Positions 1 to 14,439 are shown, counted from the first letter of the stretch. The stretch: 64,000 nucleotides of DNA from Epiperipatus broadwayi (GCA_028023455.1 JAQFVV010006293.1:4422059-4486058), one strand, 5' to 3'. The notes: generated by a model from the sequence alone, not told the origin. Numbers and translations: made by a program.

Positions 1-2327
1 CATCTGGTTTATTTGATATAATAGTCGCGTATACAAGTCACTCTTTAGTTCTTAAAATAAAATGATGTCTTTAGAGTAAATGATTGTTTTATAAATAAGA
101 TCTAAAGATATCTATTATAGACAATATATACTTTCCGTGAATTAATATTTGTTTACTTTTTTTCTCATAAAGATGGATTTTCCCTTAACCCTTCAGAATT
201 TAATCTAGCAAAAAAAAATTAAATACAAAAACTAGTATAGATGTGTTTTCCTTTACATTTAAACAAGAGGTCATTTTGTTTAAATGAAAACTAGCTAAAA
301 ATTTTATTCAAGTTCTTAGATATATCATATTTCACCAAATAAGGTCATGGTGTATGTGAGAACGTCCATAAGAAACAATTTTGGGTTAAATTTTACGATG
401 AAATGTATTATTGTTGCACATACTCTATATAATAATCAATTATCTTATTAGTGTAAATAAAAGTAAATGAATATAAAAAAATCTCTAACCACAAATAGCA
501 TAATTTTTTTCTGATTCTAAGTATAAAATAATTAAAAACTTTATTAAAAAATTTTGTGTTATATTTCTTTTAAGTTTTGCAAAATGTTAATAAAACAAAC
601 AAGTTTATTAAAAAAGGGATTATCTGTTGACCTTGATTTCACTTCACACTCTGTAGACTGAATAGTGTAATAGAATGATAGAAATTGAATGTGGATATGT
701 ATGTAATATCATTCATGATGCTTATTATAATTTTTATGGTATCTATAAATTTAAAATGTTTGTAAGTACAAGTGGTCAAAATTTACTATTTTACATTATC
801 CTGTATCTTAGCCCATCTTTGTAAATGATTATTATATAAAAATTGGTGCCTAATATGAGTTCTGATATATGTACACTCCAAGAGAAAAAGGTCTAATGCC
901 CAGTAAATCTATATTCCTGAGAAAAATAAATGGAGGTCTGTAAGAGTAAAATATTAAAGAAACATTATAATGCAACAAATAATCTAATGTTTTAAGTATA
1001 TGATGTAATTTATTATTGTAGATTTCAGATATGTTGGTTGAGAGTTTTATTTTCTTGAGAATTTATTGTAGAGTTGTATGGTAAAGTATTTGTAAATATG
1101 TTTCTGAATGTATGTGATTGTGAAGTGTTATTTTGCTGTGAGTCCAAGAATATCATTATGTAATAGTATTCACAAAGTTTTGTGAAAACTCATATAAGTT
1201 ATCAGATGTCCTATTCCTGGTCTTATCAATAAAATATTTTTTATCAGATGCTTAGTTCATAGTCAAATATAATTATATTCTACCAGATGTGTAATTTCAT
1301 TTTTTATGTTATTATTTTGCCAGAAGCTAAATTCCTGTTTATTATATATTGATATTTGATGAGATTCTAAATGCATATTCTTTATTTTCTTCAACATAAA
1401 TCTTGATATGAAAGTTTGATTACATTATCAATGATCTCATTCTTGGTTTTATTTGTTTCTGTTTGATTATTCCTGGAGAACATAGTTTATGTCTATGATG
1501 ACTTGCTAGACTAAACTAAGAGCTTTGGATATAACAGAAATAAACTACCAAAACAAGTTTTTAAAAAAAGATACTAAGAACTTCAAAACATTCATAGATG
1601 ACTTTGACAGTAAAAGTAAATGACAGATTTATTATCCTTGGAAAAAATTACATTTTAGAAGTACAATGTGTGGGTTAACCTCCTATCTTCATCAAATAAA
1701 AAGGAAACTTAATAAAGCAATCCTTACATCTTAAAAACATGAAACAGAAATTCTTGCTATAAAACAATCTTTATGACAGAAAGAGCCTAATAAAGTTCAG
1801 GAAAATCATTTAACTGATAAACATAAATTTTTAATAAAAAATAAAAAAAAAAACATAAAATCTAACAGAGCTAAGGAAAATGAATATATTTGATTGAAGT
1901 AAATCCATTTTAGAAAAATAATAAAAGTTATAAAAAGAGCATATAATTGATGAGTAGAAATTGAGTTTTATTCTTTTTATGCTATAAAGAATACATTAAT
2001 ATTTTTTAAAATATATAGAAGAAATAAGAACAGACTTACAGTTAAAAACTTGAGAAGATAAATAAGCCCAAATGGAGGGCCCAATAATAAAGGTTTGATG
2101 TGTTGCTGTTAATTCAAAATTCTAATATAAATGTAACAAAAACTAAATTAGTGAGAGCAAGATTTCAAAAAATTAAAAAATGAAATTGAAAAATATACAA
2201 CAAAATTGTAAAATGGGATGAAAACAAATGCAACAAAATTTATAAAAATATAAAAAAAAGAAAGAAAATAGAAAAGGTATAACAGATTAATTTTAAAAAA
2301 AGGAAATCAGGATTAAAGGCTGTAATG

Positions 2328-2775
2328 CAATGATTTCTAACCTGGGGTATTCATACTCTCAGGAAGTATGGGAAGCTTGGAGAGGGTACGATGAATAGCA
2401 TGTAAATAAATATATTATGCTATTAATATATTCCAAAAATAGTTATGTTAACATCTCTGGGTTATTCCATGTTCGTACTATCTATCTGCCTGACCAGAAA
2501 CATTTCCAGTCTCTTTATGGTCATATACACGTTGAGGTTGCATAAACTTTTTTTTTACTACAGGGTCCAATAACTCAAAATGTCCAGTTCATGTTCCAAA
2601 ATAGTTAGTGCAATTGCCATATTAGCACCCCCTTGAGATCACCTCTATGGCATCTGCACCTCCTGCTCATGCATCTGACATATTGCATGGTACATTATTG
2701 TAATGTAGAGGGGGTACTGGATAATTTACTAAACATCATGGGGTTACAGAGACCAAAAAAGTTGGTAAACACCTG
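2328..2775. mobile_element. Non-autonomous hAT-type element, left-arm copy
   Basis: A 448-bp GC-richer block with no coding capacity. Its left end reads caatgatttctaacctgggg and its right end, reverse-complemented, starts caggtgtttaccaac and continues into ttttttggtctctg. Both resemble the CAGNGGTT-type termini of hAT elements. The 8-bp flanks ctgtaatg (2,320-2,327) and ctataatt (2,776-2,783) match at six of eight positions, plausible as an aged target duplication. It is present at the same mirrored position in the right arm, so it predates the inverted duplication. Confidence 0.65.
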
Positions 2776-4646
2776 CTATAATTGAATTATGCCAATGACA
2801 ATTGAAAATTTAAAGTAATGAAAAGTTATAAAAAAAAAAAATAATATTGAATAATTTCAAACATGGGAAAATGGGTTTAAAACTTAGAGTAATATTGAAC
2901 TGATTTAAATATTGTAGAAACTTACAAAAGTAAGATAAATACTATAAAACAATTTGAAAAAATATATACTTTCTAGAATAAAATAAAGTTAATGTTGGAA
3001 TAGGAGTTTGTTTAAAAACTAATTTAGTAAGTATGGAAAATTGCAGAATGGAGATGGAAATAACAGAAAAACCTGAAATTAATGTTATAACTGACAGAAT
3101 TACTAAAGATATTGAAGTTGTAAAACAATTTGCAATGAAAATTTTGATGGATATGACTTAAATGTTGCGGTGGAAGAATATAAAATTATAGGGAAAATGG
3201 CATAAATATGTGTAGATGGTAATGATTCTACAAATATTGTGCAACATTCTAGTGTAAATTGTATTGAATAAGATAATGAAACAAGTAATACAACTTATCT
3301 AGGTTCTCTAGGATTATTTAAAAAGAAATTAGAATGTTTAGAAGTAACTATTAATGTACTAAGAAAAATTATAGAAGTAACAACTATAGGTGATTCTAAG
3401 ATAAGTTCATTGTCTTTAGTGTTTAATTGGGCTGGTCTTACAATTTAAAATTAAATTATTTATTGATGATAAAATATCTAGTGTGTTTTTCTCGAATGCA
3501 ATTCACATAATGCCACCACATCAATGTAATAGTAGTTCTACAATGTAAAAATTAATAATAATGAATGCTATACATTAACCATGACAGTGGACATCTTTCC
3601 CTCATTATGCAGTAGTAGTAGTGTGATGATATGTAGTTAACTATTAGAAATTTTTAAATTTATGCTTTGTATTTGTCAATAAAACTATGACCGTTTACTG
3701 GCATTTCTTTAGCAGAACTTGCATAATTACTAGGAAATATTTTTTTTTTAAATTCTGCAAAGAGAGAGACTGGCGTATATTAAAGGTTTAAAATGATTTT
3801 TACTTTATTATGAGACAGAGATTAACAACAAATTAATATTTTTATAATTAATGAAGATATAAAAATAAACTTGATTGTTATAATGCTTTCACATAAAAGT
3901 TTAATATATTTTTTTTAAAAAAGATACACATCTTTTACATTTCTAAATATATGATTGTATGTATTCTTATCCGCTATTTTAAATTGTTTACATTTGTTTT
4001 CTATCTAGTTCCCCCCCCTCCCACGAGAAAAAATTTTATACGACTCTTTCCTATATAAAAAATATCCACAAATTCCACTAATACTATTATCTTTTTAATA
4101 AATATTTAAAACTGAATTCTGAATCATTCTTTTGAAAAACGATTATTATTTTCAAAAAAAAAAAAAGCCAAATCTAAACGAAGTGTAGTGTAAATAAAAG
4201 CTGTTGGAAGCTAATTCAAGCTATAAAACAGATTTTAATAAAATAATAGCTGAGTATAAAATTTAATACAATACCTGCTTACATTATAGATTTTATTAAT
4301 GTACCGTTAAAATAAAATAAATTCCAACATACTGTTATATCTAAATTAATATTATTAATAAACTATACATTGCAAAAAATAAAAAATAAAAAAAATGTAA
4401 AGTCTATTGGGAAGCAAGACTACAAAATTAAAAAGTTTACAAAACCTTCAGAATTTAAATATTTACTAAGAATTTTTTTTTCAAAATGTCTAATAGTTCT
4501 GTAATGAATTCATTTTAATTATTTAAAAAGCCAATTACTATTTAATTTTTTAATTTCTACACTTAAGTATTTTTCGTTCATACTTCAATATATTAAATTA
4601 TTTTTAAAATAATAATAATAATAAAAATAGTAATTAGAGTAGTTTA

Positions 4647-4829
4647 TCAGCAATATCTATCATCCATAAAATAAATATGGTTTTTCCAACTACAAGGATA
4701 AAAATAAATTATATTGAGATGAGTTGTGCAATGGCTATACAAACCAATTTGGGAATCACAAATACATTCACGTACATGATATATAACTATCTGATATTTT
4801 GCAATGCTGTCTTTTAATTTCTTCAGCAT
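4647..4829 (-). pseudogene. Finger-like C-terminal tail of the LINE, left arm
   Basis: Minus-strand copy of the 60-codon tail at 23,772-23,954 with the same amino acid sequence, including DSQIGLYSHCTTH. It is the downstream end of the degenerate left-arm LINE. AAT repeats at about 4,608-4,622 lie just past the stop, matching the simple-repeat tail of the other copy. Confidence 0.65.
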
Positions 4830-5290
4830 ACAACATTTGTAAAAAATTCACCACTATATCTTCAAATGTATTTTACTCTCTATCATGTCGTCCTATTCGA
4901 AACAATCAACTTAAACTTTTTGAAATATTCTTAATATAATCCTTGTAATATAACAGACTATCTCTCCTATAAAAAAATTATTCTCATATTTACCACAAAA
5001 TATTCTTTTAAGAATTTTTCTATTTTTCATTCTGCCAAATCCATTGAAAGTGTGATTTGAAAATGGTGAACTATATTATCACATCCAACAAGTTGAAGAA
5101 CTTATTGACTGCTTTTATGATCTTGTCTCTGTATTTTGAAGATTTTAAGAAGCATCTAAACTTTCCTATTCCTCTATAATCTATGGTAGAATCTTCAAGC
5201 CTCACTTCCATACAGTAAATTAGCTAAAAATAAAAACTCTATATATAGCTAATGTAGTTGCAGTTGTCACCTCTCTTTAAAAGCAATAGC

Positions 5291-5448
5291 AACTCTCCAT
5301 ACAGTACTGCCATCCCATGCCAACCAGAATAATCAATGTTTTTCAGAAGGCTTGTGCATAAAATCCCCACCTAGTGCCTACTCATCTAATATCCCCAGAC
5401 CATTGATTACTCTGGTTGGCACTGGGTGGCACTACTGTATGAAGAGTT
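5291..5448. mobile_element. Hairpin element H1, short form, left-arm copy
   Basis: A 158-bp foldback with imperfect terminal inverted repeats: aactctccatacagtactgc at the left and, reverse-complemented, aactcttcatacagtagtgc at the right. Further paired blocks follow (ccaaccag with ctggttgg, gattattc with gattactc). The centre carries acctagtgcctactcatcta, which recurs in the larger family members at 28,848, 52,233 and 53,420. It has no coding capacity and lies inside the degenerate LINE. Confidence 0.7.
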
Positions 5449-7918
5449 TTGCCTGTTTTAATAACAGTTTTGTGCTACATAAGAGATGGTGATCTTCTGA
5501 TATTTAGTGGTTTAACAATGGCAATTCATTGGAGTCTGTGTTATTTTCCAACACCTAAGTTCTTCCCTCTATTTATAAAACTTCAAGATAGTTACATTGG
5601 ATTATACTGTCCAGCTGATAAACATCTATTGCAGGGGACTTTTTCCATCACAGCTGATAAAGATGTAGTGTTTTTTGAATAGATTATAAAATGAAATATA
5701 TTGCATTGAAAAATAATAAGTACATTCTGAAGAGTGATTTTTCAAACTAGCAAAATAGCACACTTACCAGCATATTGTCATATCATCAATTCTTGCATTT
5801 TGATTTTTGTGTCATTTACAACTTATAAGAAATTCTAAAGATTATTGCTACAAAAATTAAAAACTATATAGGACCAAGTATACATTCTTGCTTACCATTA
5901 GTTTTCATTTCAAATGCTTCATGTTTTCCATTTTAGTATATTACTTTCTTCAATTCTTTTTCTCATTCATTCATGTAGAAGTTATATAATATGATTAAAA
6001 TTTGGTGATTAATCTATTAATTTAAAACAATGCTACAGACTTATTCATTAATTGAGTCAAGCATCTAGACAAAATCAATAAAAACTATAAGTCACTCTTT
6101 GTTTTCAACAAATTTTTGTGCATTTATCTAGCAACAAACATATCTGAAGTGGATTCTTTAAAACTGCATTTAATCTCTGATATCCATTAATCCAGAACTC
6201 GAAAGCAAACTATTGGGATAAAATATTTCGAAATACATTTGCTATAGTGAATGACAATGGTATTTCAAAATAATTACTGTATTCTTGTCTATTCCCTTTA
6301 TTTTTACTTAACCAACAGAAAGCATTCTTAATAGTAGATGCCACAACTTTGTGAAATGAAATATTTCTTAATAAATCGAATATTTTTGAGATTGATATAT
6401 CATCACCATATTTTAAAACTTCATCAGATATTTCACCAGCTCCGGAACCTTTACATTTTAAGCAATAGAAAAAGAACTATATTGAATTCCCTAAAATTGA
6501 TACATTAGTCCAAAGTAAAAATGGATATGATTATCCTTCACAAAATACTTTTTTAGAATCACTATGCAAAAGATAACTCAAAATATATCAATGTCATCAC
6601 ATATAATAGAGTATCACCGTCTCAATTTAATAATACTAGGTAAATACTGCTTCTGAGTATAACCAAAGTTCTAGATTGCAATAAAGTGAAACACTGAATT
6701 TTTGCATTTTCTTTAAAATTTTGATCCACCAATATATTTTTAAACCTATATTACATATAATAAATAATGAACCTACAATATTTAATTCATTAATTTACAT
6801 AAGGCAGAAAATTCCGCATGTTTTAATTAAATCATTAATAATAAGATTCATTTTAACAGAAAATCAGACATTTTTTAACCAAAAATTTACAAAAATAATT
6901 TATTTGTATTCATAATATACTTTTTTTAAAAAAAATCATACTCCTCAGCAACATAATAATCTTGAAGATCTCAAAATAAAGTAACTTTAGTATTTAATAA
7001 ATCATTGAAATTATAGTATATATAGTAGACACTTTTAAATAATGGAAAAATCACCTTTGTTGTTAAAATATGAGTGGAAGAAGAGATTCTATTTTTAGTA
7101 TAACATGTTTAAATTTTGAAGTAACATATTAATCTATTATCCTTCCAAATAAAGTATACGCTGATAACTCCTTGTGTAATATTAACTTCTGAATTTAGTC
7201 TTCTTATTATAATGTACTGACTGGTTTTTTGTGTGAATACATCCATATTTTTATGAAAGTAATTTTTCCGTCAAAGTACATCACAATGTTAGGACATTTT
7301 AATTTATTAACAAATACTTTAATGATATAATGCATTATTTAACCACTTTTTATCATGTTCATTCTTAATATCCTAATAGATGTATTAATATTCCCGCTAG
7401 AGCAAATCTATATCAATGATAATGCTAAGGGAAATAATATAGCATCCAGAGAAGAAATAAAATATTTCTGAGTTATCGCTAATGCATACGCACTGCAATG
7501 TAAATGAGCACACGTACATTAATACTCAACATGTTTTAATAACATCATAACATTTCTCACTATAATAATAATTCCTTAAGAGTGATAAAATAGTACATTA
7601 AACTTGAATACAGCAACTTCCACACATGCATTCTTCTTTCTTCCAAAAACTTGGTATCTATCTAATCACCTCTTTATAAACTTCTCTTTTATCAGAAAAA
7701 GTTAGTTCCTTTCTTAAAGGCAGTTAAGGTAATCCTAAAGATCGGTCAGCATTTTATTCAGTGTCTTTCTTCCACTCTGTGTGTTAATTATACATTTTAA
7801 GCATCAGCCACACATTTGCATGATCATACTTTTAAATCGTATAATATTTATCTTCTGGGTATTACTCACCGTCTCTTACTTTATTACTTTAATTATCTAT
7901 TAATACATAATAACGTAA

Positions 7919-7919
7919 T

Positions 7920-7980
<61 letters not shown>

Positions 7981-8100
7981 TAATAATACATAATAATAAT
8001 AATAATAATAATAACAATAAATAATTAATAATAATAATAATAATAATAACAATAATACTAATAATAATAATAAGTTAATAATACATAATAATAATAATTT
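7919..8100. repeat. Interrupted AAT microsatellite, left arm
   Basis: About 180 bp of AAT repeats broken by AACAAT, ACATAAT and AATTAAT interruptions. It occupies the mirrored position of the pure ATT tract at 20,547-20,770. Reading frames through it give poly-Leu/Ile strings that are not genes. Confidence 0.95.
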
Positions 8101-8340
8101 AATACACACAATAATTATATTGTTTAATGAACAATCCACTGGACATGACAAATTTTAAATAAATTAAAATAAGTTCATAACATTTTAGATTATTTCTAAT
8201 CTTTTCTACTCTCCACGGTAAAGGGTGATCCTAAATAGACCTTAATCTGCATACTATCTGTCTTAATAGCTGAAACTTTCTGAATCAAATTAAATTCAAA
8301 CCAACCTATTAGTGACTGAATTTTTAGAAATGATACTCAT
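8101..8340 (-). mobile_element. Retroposon 3'-end-like segment (left arm)
   Basis: Minus-strand, roughly 15-20% diverged counterpart of 20,330-20,546, ending next to the interrupted AAT tract. It shares the tgaacaatccactggacatg junction sequence. Class uncertain. Confidence 0.4.
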
Positions 8341-11300
8341 TACTGGTTTCTTAATTATTGCTTGAGCAAAAATCGTTAAAAAAGGGAAATTGGGGTAAGC
8401 ACCTATGTATGTAGTATAAAATAAAAAAGTAAATAATTACACAAACAATACTACAATGATAATTTAGGGATAAAAGAATGATAGATAGATGCGAAACCAT
8501 TGGACGCAATACTAGTTTAAGTGACAGAAAAAATAACATCATGAGATATTATCCGCTTGTATTGGGAAAATATGGAACTATGATAATTGACATCTAGATC
8601 ATGTAGTAAGTATGAAGAGTCTTTTTTATTGCTTAGCATGTTTACTTTATTGTTTACATGCCAATTCCTGAGATGTAGCAATGTCATTTTCTATTTGCCA
8701 CATTACCTTGATATGTACATTCAACGTAAGTTGAAAATATATTTAAAGGGTATACAGATGATAGTTGCTAGTGAGAGAAAATTAAATATATAAAGTAAAG
8801 AATGGATACCAACTGAACTATACAATTTAATACGTTTAACTGCATAGGTTATCTGTAATGACTTTTATACTGCCAGTGTAGCTAAAGTGACAGTAGGTAG
8901 TGTAATTACTTTGAGTTTAAGATTCATGATACCTACATGGTCAATATTACTTCTCGAAACTTATTACTGACGCTTAGAACAATTTTAATTAGTAGTCAGA
9001 GCATAACTAAAACTAAAAGCATTAAATAGTACTGTAATTGAATATAAAGTCAAATAAGCATTCCAGTTTTCACTTTTGAAGCTTTGATGTAAGTTAATGA
9101 TCCAAAAATGTTTATTTCATATCTCAGTTTTTTCCTAAGTATTATGAAAATAGTTTCAATTTTCAAAATCTACTTATTATTATCTTGGATCTATAATTCC
9201 TTTATTTATTTTTTTAAAAATCCCTTTTATTTGATAAAATAGCAGCATTATCTTGATTTAGATTAAAGCCCTTCGACAAATGCCTGATTTGAGATATCAG
9301 AAAATATAGTACTGTAACTTCTAGTAAAGTTTCCACTTCCATATTGCTAATAACTAAATTGCTTTTATTCAGAGAACTGCAATTTTTTCTGTTTCTGTCA
9401 AATTAAACATATAAATCAAAATCACTGCTTTTCATATATTATACTTATAATATAAAGATATAAGAGTGACCACTTAAAAGTAAATTCATTTAAATGATCT
9501 CGAAATAGGTTTGAGAAACTCTCGCTGCTAGCATGAATTATTTTTAAGCTATCAGTATTTATAATTATGATGAAGAATTCGAAGACATTATTGTTAAAAT
9601 TCTTATTGCAGATATTTCGAAATCCAAATTATAAAATCGGAAACTAATTGGAATTTAGAATTGCAAAGTAAAACCAATAATGCTAAAAATAGATAGGTTT
9701 TCTCTGCCTCGTAGTAAGGCAAAATGACTTAAAGTTCAAAAATTTCTGATAATTCCTTATCTACTATATCATGTGAATTCAGTAAAACTACCAAAGATTA
9801 TTTTATAAAGCCTTTCATTTATATAAAGAGAAATCTATTTAACCTAATTAAACACTTCAGGAACATTGTATTTGGTAGTATAATATAAATATCCCTAAGA
9901 AAAGGTGTGACTGAAGCTTTGCAAATGCATTTTTAGATTATTTGATCAACTAATGCAAGCAGATATTATTAGTCTTGAGAGTTGATTGTTTTGTTACAGT
10001 TACATCAATAATAATACCAAGGTGGCATTAACATTCTCACCTGATCACGTATAATATTCATATGGTCTAAGTTAAGCTTCCACTAAAAAATTAATGCTTG
10101 AAGAGCTTTATATACTTTATATTAATTTTCTCAAATTATTTCTTATAGTTTAAATAAATTTCTTGATCTTTTAAAACGTCTATATATTATTTACTTGGAT
10201 CATATTACTCAACTTCATTATGGAAAAACATATATAGCATGTGAAAATATGTCTGAGCACCTACGTACAATAAAAATTTTAGCAGTACTGTGAATTCGTT
10301 GTGAAGTAAAGTCTACAAATATTTGAAGAGTGTTTAAAGATGTATTCAATGAAATGTAACTTTTCCAAATTACAAACTGTAGATAGTGCTGTAATTACAC
10401 CGTGCAATCTGACAAAAGCATCAAATCCTCTATTGGCAATCTATCATGAAGTTTCATGCATGAATATTTCCAAACATCATTTCTGATATAATTTTTTTTA
10501 TGATGATTCATTAAAATAATCGCTATGTCATAATCCGAACATATTTGGTAAGTTAATTTGTATATTTTTTTGTTACTGTTAACCTGATATGCACATTAAC
10601 TATAATGATTAGACTATACATATAGTGTCCTGGATAAAAATAATTACTAATAACTATATTCAGTTGCACGAGATCTAAATTGCCACCATTGTATATAATA
10701 AATAAACATTAAATGATATGTAAATTTTATGGAGAAGTGAGTATTAGTTTTTCCTAATGATATCTTCATTGTTTAATGAATCACTATCAGATAGGTGTTA
10801 TCACCTCGAGTGAAAATAAAACCACTAAAAAGTGTTAGATGTGGTTTTGAAACATTTTTTAAATAGTTACTGTAGTGAATAGTTGATTGCTAAATGTAAC
10901 AGCAAGTTCAAATTGATGATGATTAGTATGGTAGAATACTCACAGTAAATACTCGTCAGTAAGAAAAGTATAATTTTAAAATTTTATTAAATAATTTGAT
11001 TTTGTTTTATTAAGTCCTTTCAAAATGTAAGTAATATATGTCAAGTCTATATAGGATTGTAAGACCTTAGACTCCAGGTATTTACGTTTTGTTTTAATAA
11101 TTACTGCTTGAGTTATTCTGCTACGATTTATGGGATTATATTTTTATATCCAAAATTGTTAATATATTCGGTAGTTTATTAGTATGCATGTATCTACTGA
11201 CTCCCACTCACAATTCCACAAACTGATGCGATTAGATTAAGTGAATCCAGTGGAGCTACGCGTGTAATCTATACAACATCAAGATGATAATTGTGATCGT

Positions 11301-13350
11301 CAATTCATACCAGAAATAATTTTCAAATACTTCGATGATCAAATTTTTATTTTGTTAAATCTTTTCTTTCGTATCTTTTATATTTGTTTAGATATGGGAT
11401 AAATCCGCTTATTGCTTATTTACGAGAGGTAAAAATAATTAACATTCCAATTTCAAAGATACTTGAATAAAGTAAAAACCGCTGATATACGTAAATAGTT
11501 TAATTTTTATATTATTATTAATTATCTTAATACCATCTATATATCTATATTTATTTTCATCCTAAGGTCTTGTAATGATTTCCACCATCATTTAATCAGG
11601 AAGGTCGTAATGATTACTCAACTATAACTGACCAATACATTTCACCATCGTTTTTAAATTAAATAAAATATATCTATAAAATGCTACAATTAAACGTAGT
11701 GAAATTCTATTTATTTCTATTATATACGTAAATTTCCATAAGTATTATTTATTAATGACAACATAGTTACCATTTATTAAAAATCATTATATTAGATAAA
11801 GCTATTTATGTGGCTAGAATAGTTCTTTGCCTTTCATCATACCATGGTTCATCTATTCGATCTCCTATAATTTTTTTATTTACCTTCTTTCATAGTCATA
11901 GAGTGTGAATCTGCATTCTTACGCGCAAATCTTAGATCTTAGATTATCAAAACGCGTTCTTATGCAATAGATTTTATCAATGGAGTAGATAGGGTGGACC
12001 TATGTCCTACCAGAATTTTTTAATATAGATCAGTAACGCAGATGTAAATGTTTCTTCTTGTTGTGTTTGATTTTGAATTCCTTTTTCTACCCATTCTAGC
12101 TTTTTGAATCCAAAGATATCAAGAATGTTTTTAATTTTCTTTATTTTACTAAAAAACTTAATGTAAATCTAAAATGAAGCCTCGTGGAAATGGTATTTCC
12201 GTTCTAGTAGGATGTAAATAATTATATGAAAGTAGTACGTAAATAATTATGCAAAACTACAAGAGATAAAAATAGATTCTTCTTAATAGAATTTAAATGT
12301 AAAATCAAATGATTAAATATAGAGCTCAATTTGGTAAAATAATCCCTTTCTGAACTGTTACAACCAGATCATCACTAATGTATATGATGTTTTAAAAATT
12401 AATGAGATAAATAAATAATAAAAATTATGACACTACATCTTACATATGTTTTATTAGATGTTCCAACTTGGTATCTTGTATCTAGATAATTGAATCCTGA
12501 TGTAATTTATCAAAAGAAAATCATTTTGGAGCTCATTAATGATCTATATATTTAAACATGTTTTTAACAAGGTTTAATTCTGGTCTTACTTTTAAACATA
12601 AAACAGCATTTATAAAAATAACAGAAGAAATTTGGGTTCAGTCTTTCAATACCCATTTTATTTTGCATAAATATATTTGCGGTAATCAGAGATAATCATT
12701 ATTTAGGTAAATATGAAGCACATGACATTAAATAGAGGTGGATTATCCTGCATATGAATGCCATTACAGCATATTATTTATCAGTTTCCTCGTTGGGATT
12801 ACATATTTTGTTGAAAATTAGATTTTTTTATCTTTTCATTTAAAATCCATTGTTTCTGTCATAATTTAAGTGGCAAAATCGCCTAAAAAAGTTGGAAAAG
12901 AATACTGAGAGAATGAAGCCAGAGAGCCTTTCTTCCTTCCAATTTTAATAACTAAAATGTACGTAATAAAGTGGGGAAGAAAATCATCTGCAAAAACGTT
13001 AAATACTAGTCTCTAAAATTAGACGCAATATGTAAAAATTATTGGCGTGAATTTATCTTTCCATAAGGATATGAATAATTTATTTGTTGCCAGCAAGACT
13101 AAAGATGATATGAATACTTATGAACCTGACTTGGGGAAATGAGAATTTATTACAATTAAGAACAACTCTTAGAAATGTTTGTCATTTTTATACTTCAATA
13201 ATTCTTGCAAAAATTCATTGGCTTGATCTTATTATTTTATTCTTATTAGTAATGTAGTTGGATTTAATTGTTACTTTGTAATGTATTAGGTCTAACGTAA
13301 ACTTCTAACTTCTTGAACTAATCATGAGATTGAATCTGATAATCAATTAT
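8341..13350. other. Inner left arm, no recognisable gene
   Basis: AT-rich sequence with a diverged inverted partner at about 15,400-20,330. I see no conserved ORF, RNA gene or transposon terminus. Short ORFs are random in this base composition. It contains a small near-duplicate (gtaaataattat-type units near 12,215-12,255) that is matched in the other arm near 16,430-16,470. Confidence 0.6.
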
Positions 13351-13359
13351 TTCAACCTT

Positions 13360-14250
13360 ATCACTGATCCTCCTCCTTCAATACTCGGACAATTTTTAAA
13401 CAATCCTTCTTATCAAGTCTCCCGCTTTAGCCCTGGCACAGTTTATTATTTATCTTCCTGATTTACATCTCTTTCAGGAAAACTGGGATATGCACTTAAT
13501 GCATCTTGTCTTAATTTTTTAAAAATTTTTACATCCACTAATTTTTTGGATTTTATATTTGAATAAATGTGCACCTGAAACTAAAATTTTCTTAATGATC
13601 TTCTCACTATTTGTCTTCTACCAAATATTTTTCTGCTCATAAGCAACAAGATTTTAAAAAGGATCTGAAGGTTAATAACAAAATATGAGTTAGTTTCTCA
13701 GATGTCAGAATTCATTGCTTCAGATTTCTAATCTTCCATGCTTTTTTCTCAACATTCACTTTCAGAATACATTAATATTTGTTGAAATCCATGCATCTGT
13801 GAAGTATATTGAAGAACAGAAAGAATAATGTGAAGCATAAATATATTACTCAGCAGTTGCTAGTCACATTGGGGAAACAGGCCATCAAAATGATTTATAG
13901 AGAATCATCTTTCGCTGTTTAAAAATTTTTTAGTGAATTGTTAGGTCTGCAAGAATTGGATCTATAAATTATGTAGCAGTGAATCCACACCAGCTCAGGG
14001 AAAAATTATTTGGAAGTAATAAAAGTATGAATTCTGAAGCAATTAAATGCAATATTTCAAACCAGATGCTCAATGGCAGCACTAGCAATTTGTTGCATGC
14101 TTTTTGATAAATATACAATTTTATAGATTTGAGGGGGGGAAGAATTTGAATCTGAGCATTTCAAACCAGGTTTAATTACTCTTGGGAACTTTTTAAATCA
14201 GTACTTATTCAGAGTAACATTTATTCAGATATTTTTATTCAAGATATGTA
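13360..14250 (+). pseudogene. Unrecognised coding-like sequence near the centre, left arm
   Basis: Broken reading frames give peptide-like runs such as ITDPPPSILGQFLNNPSYQV (about 13,362-13,421), with further pieces downstream corresponding to those in the right arm. It is GC-richer than its surroundings and is conserved in register, though not in frame, with 14,440-15,400. It could be an old gene or transposon fragment. I do not recognise the family, and stops and frameshifts rule out a product from this copy. Confidence 0.3.
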
Positions 14251-14318
14251 TGTGGGAAATTCACCTTTGAGATATATTTATACAAGATGTATCTTCAAGT
14301 TTGCTTCTTTATAGGTAT

Positions 14319-14395
14319 CATTATAACTTACCTAACAGCTTCTGTGATTCTTTCAACATAAGTGCTATCTCAATCATTTAATTAGTAAATTTAAT
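14319..14395. other. Unique spacer at the palindrome centre
   Basis: Seventy-seven bases separate the two arms and have no inverted partner. On the minus strand the spacer reads MIEIALMLKESQKLL after an upstream stop, followed by a sequence matching a splice donor (TTAG/GTAAGT). This could be an exon end or chance. A short unique spacer is the usual structure of large natural palindromes, and it argues against a simple fold-back with no spacer. Confidence 0.8.
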
Positions 14396-14439
14396 ATACC
14401 TATAAAGCAAACTTGAAGATACATCTTGTATAAATATAT

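Larger units (their letters stand above)
1..6430 (+). repeat. Outer, near-identical tract of the left arm
   Basis: Across the 448-bp hAT-type element (2,328-2,775 against 25,824-26,271) I count four substitutions and no length difference, about 99% identity. The stretches 1-400 and 5,700-6,420 look similarly close. Identity drops abruptly just past a shared gaaatatctgatgaag (reverse strand of about 6,415-6,430), inside the RT region of the LINE. This looks like the end of a gene-conversion tract or of a more recent duplication. Confidence 0.8.
4647..7560 (-). pseudogene. Degenerate LINE (EN + RT), left-arm copy
   Basis: This is the reverse-strand partner of the plus-strand LINE at about 21,080-23,960. 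Read on the minus strand it goes from EN remnants (about 7,560-7,000) through RT remnants (about 6,450-6,050) and an LLYGSEA-like segment (about 5,240-5,200) to a terminal finger-like tail (4,829-4,647). The EN part lies in the diverged inner arm and the rest in the near-identical outer arm. Stops and frameshifts are frequent throughout, so no product is expected. A hairpin element sits inside at 5,291-5,448. The family resembles the RTE-like elements often annotated as craniofacial development protein 2-like; the clade is inferred, not tested. Confidence 0.75.
1..14318 (+). repeat. Left arm of a giant inverted repeat (palindrome)
   Basis: The whole stretch reappears in reverse complement at 14,396-28,604. 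The first ten bases match the reverse complement of 28,595-28,604 with one mismatch, so homology reaches the window edge and the arm is at least 14.3 kb and may be longer. The inner end is clear: ataggtat at 14,311-14,318 pairs with atacctat starting at 14,396. Elements inside (non-autonomous hAT element, LINE, hairpin element, ATT repeat) sit at mirrored positions in the other arm, so they were inserted before the inverted duplication. Differences are mostly substitutions with some indels. Confidence 0.97.

Noticed and set aside
7900-8151. Leucine-rich minus-strand ORF suggesting a membrane peptide
   Set aside because: Interrupted AAT repeat; not preserved as a frame in the mirrored position.
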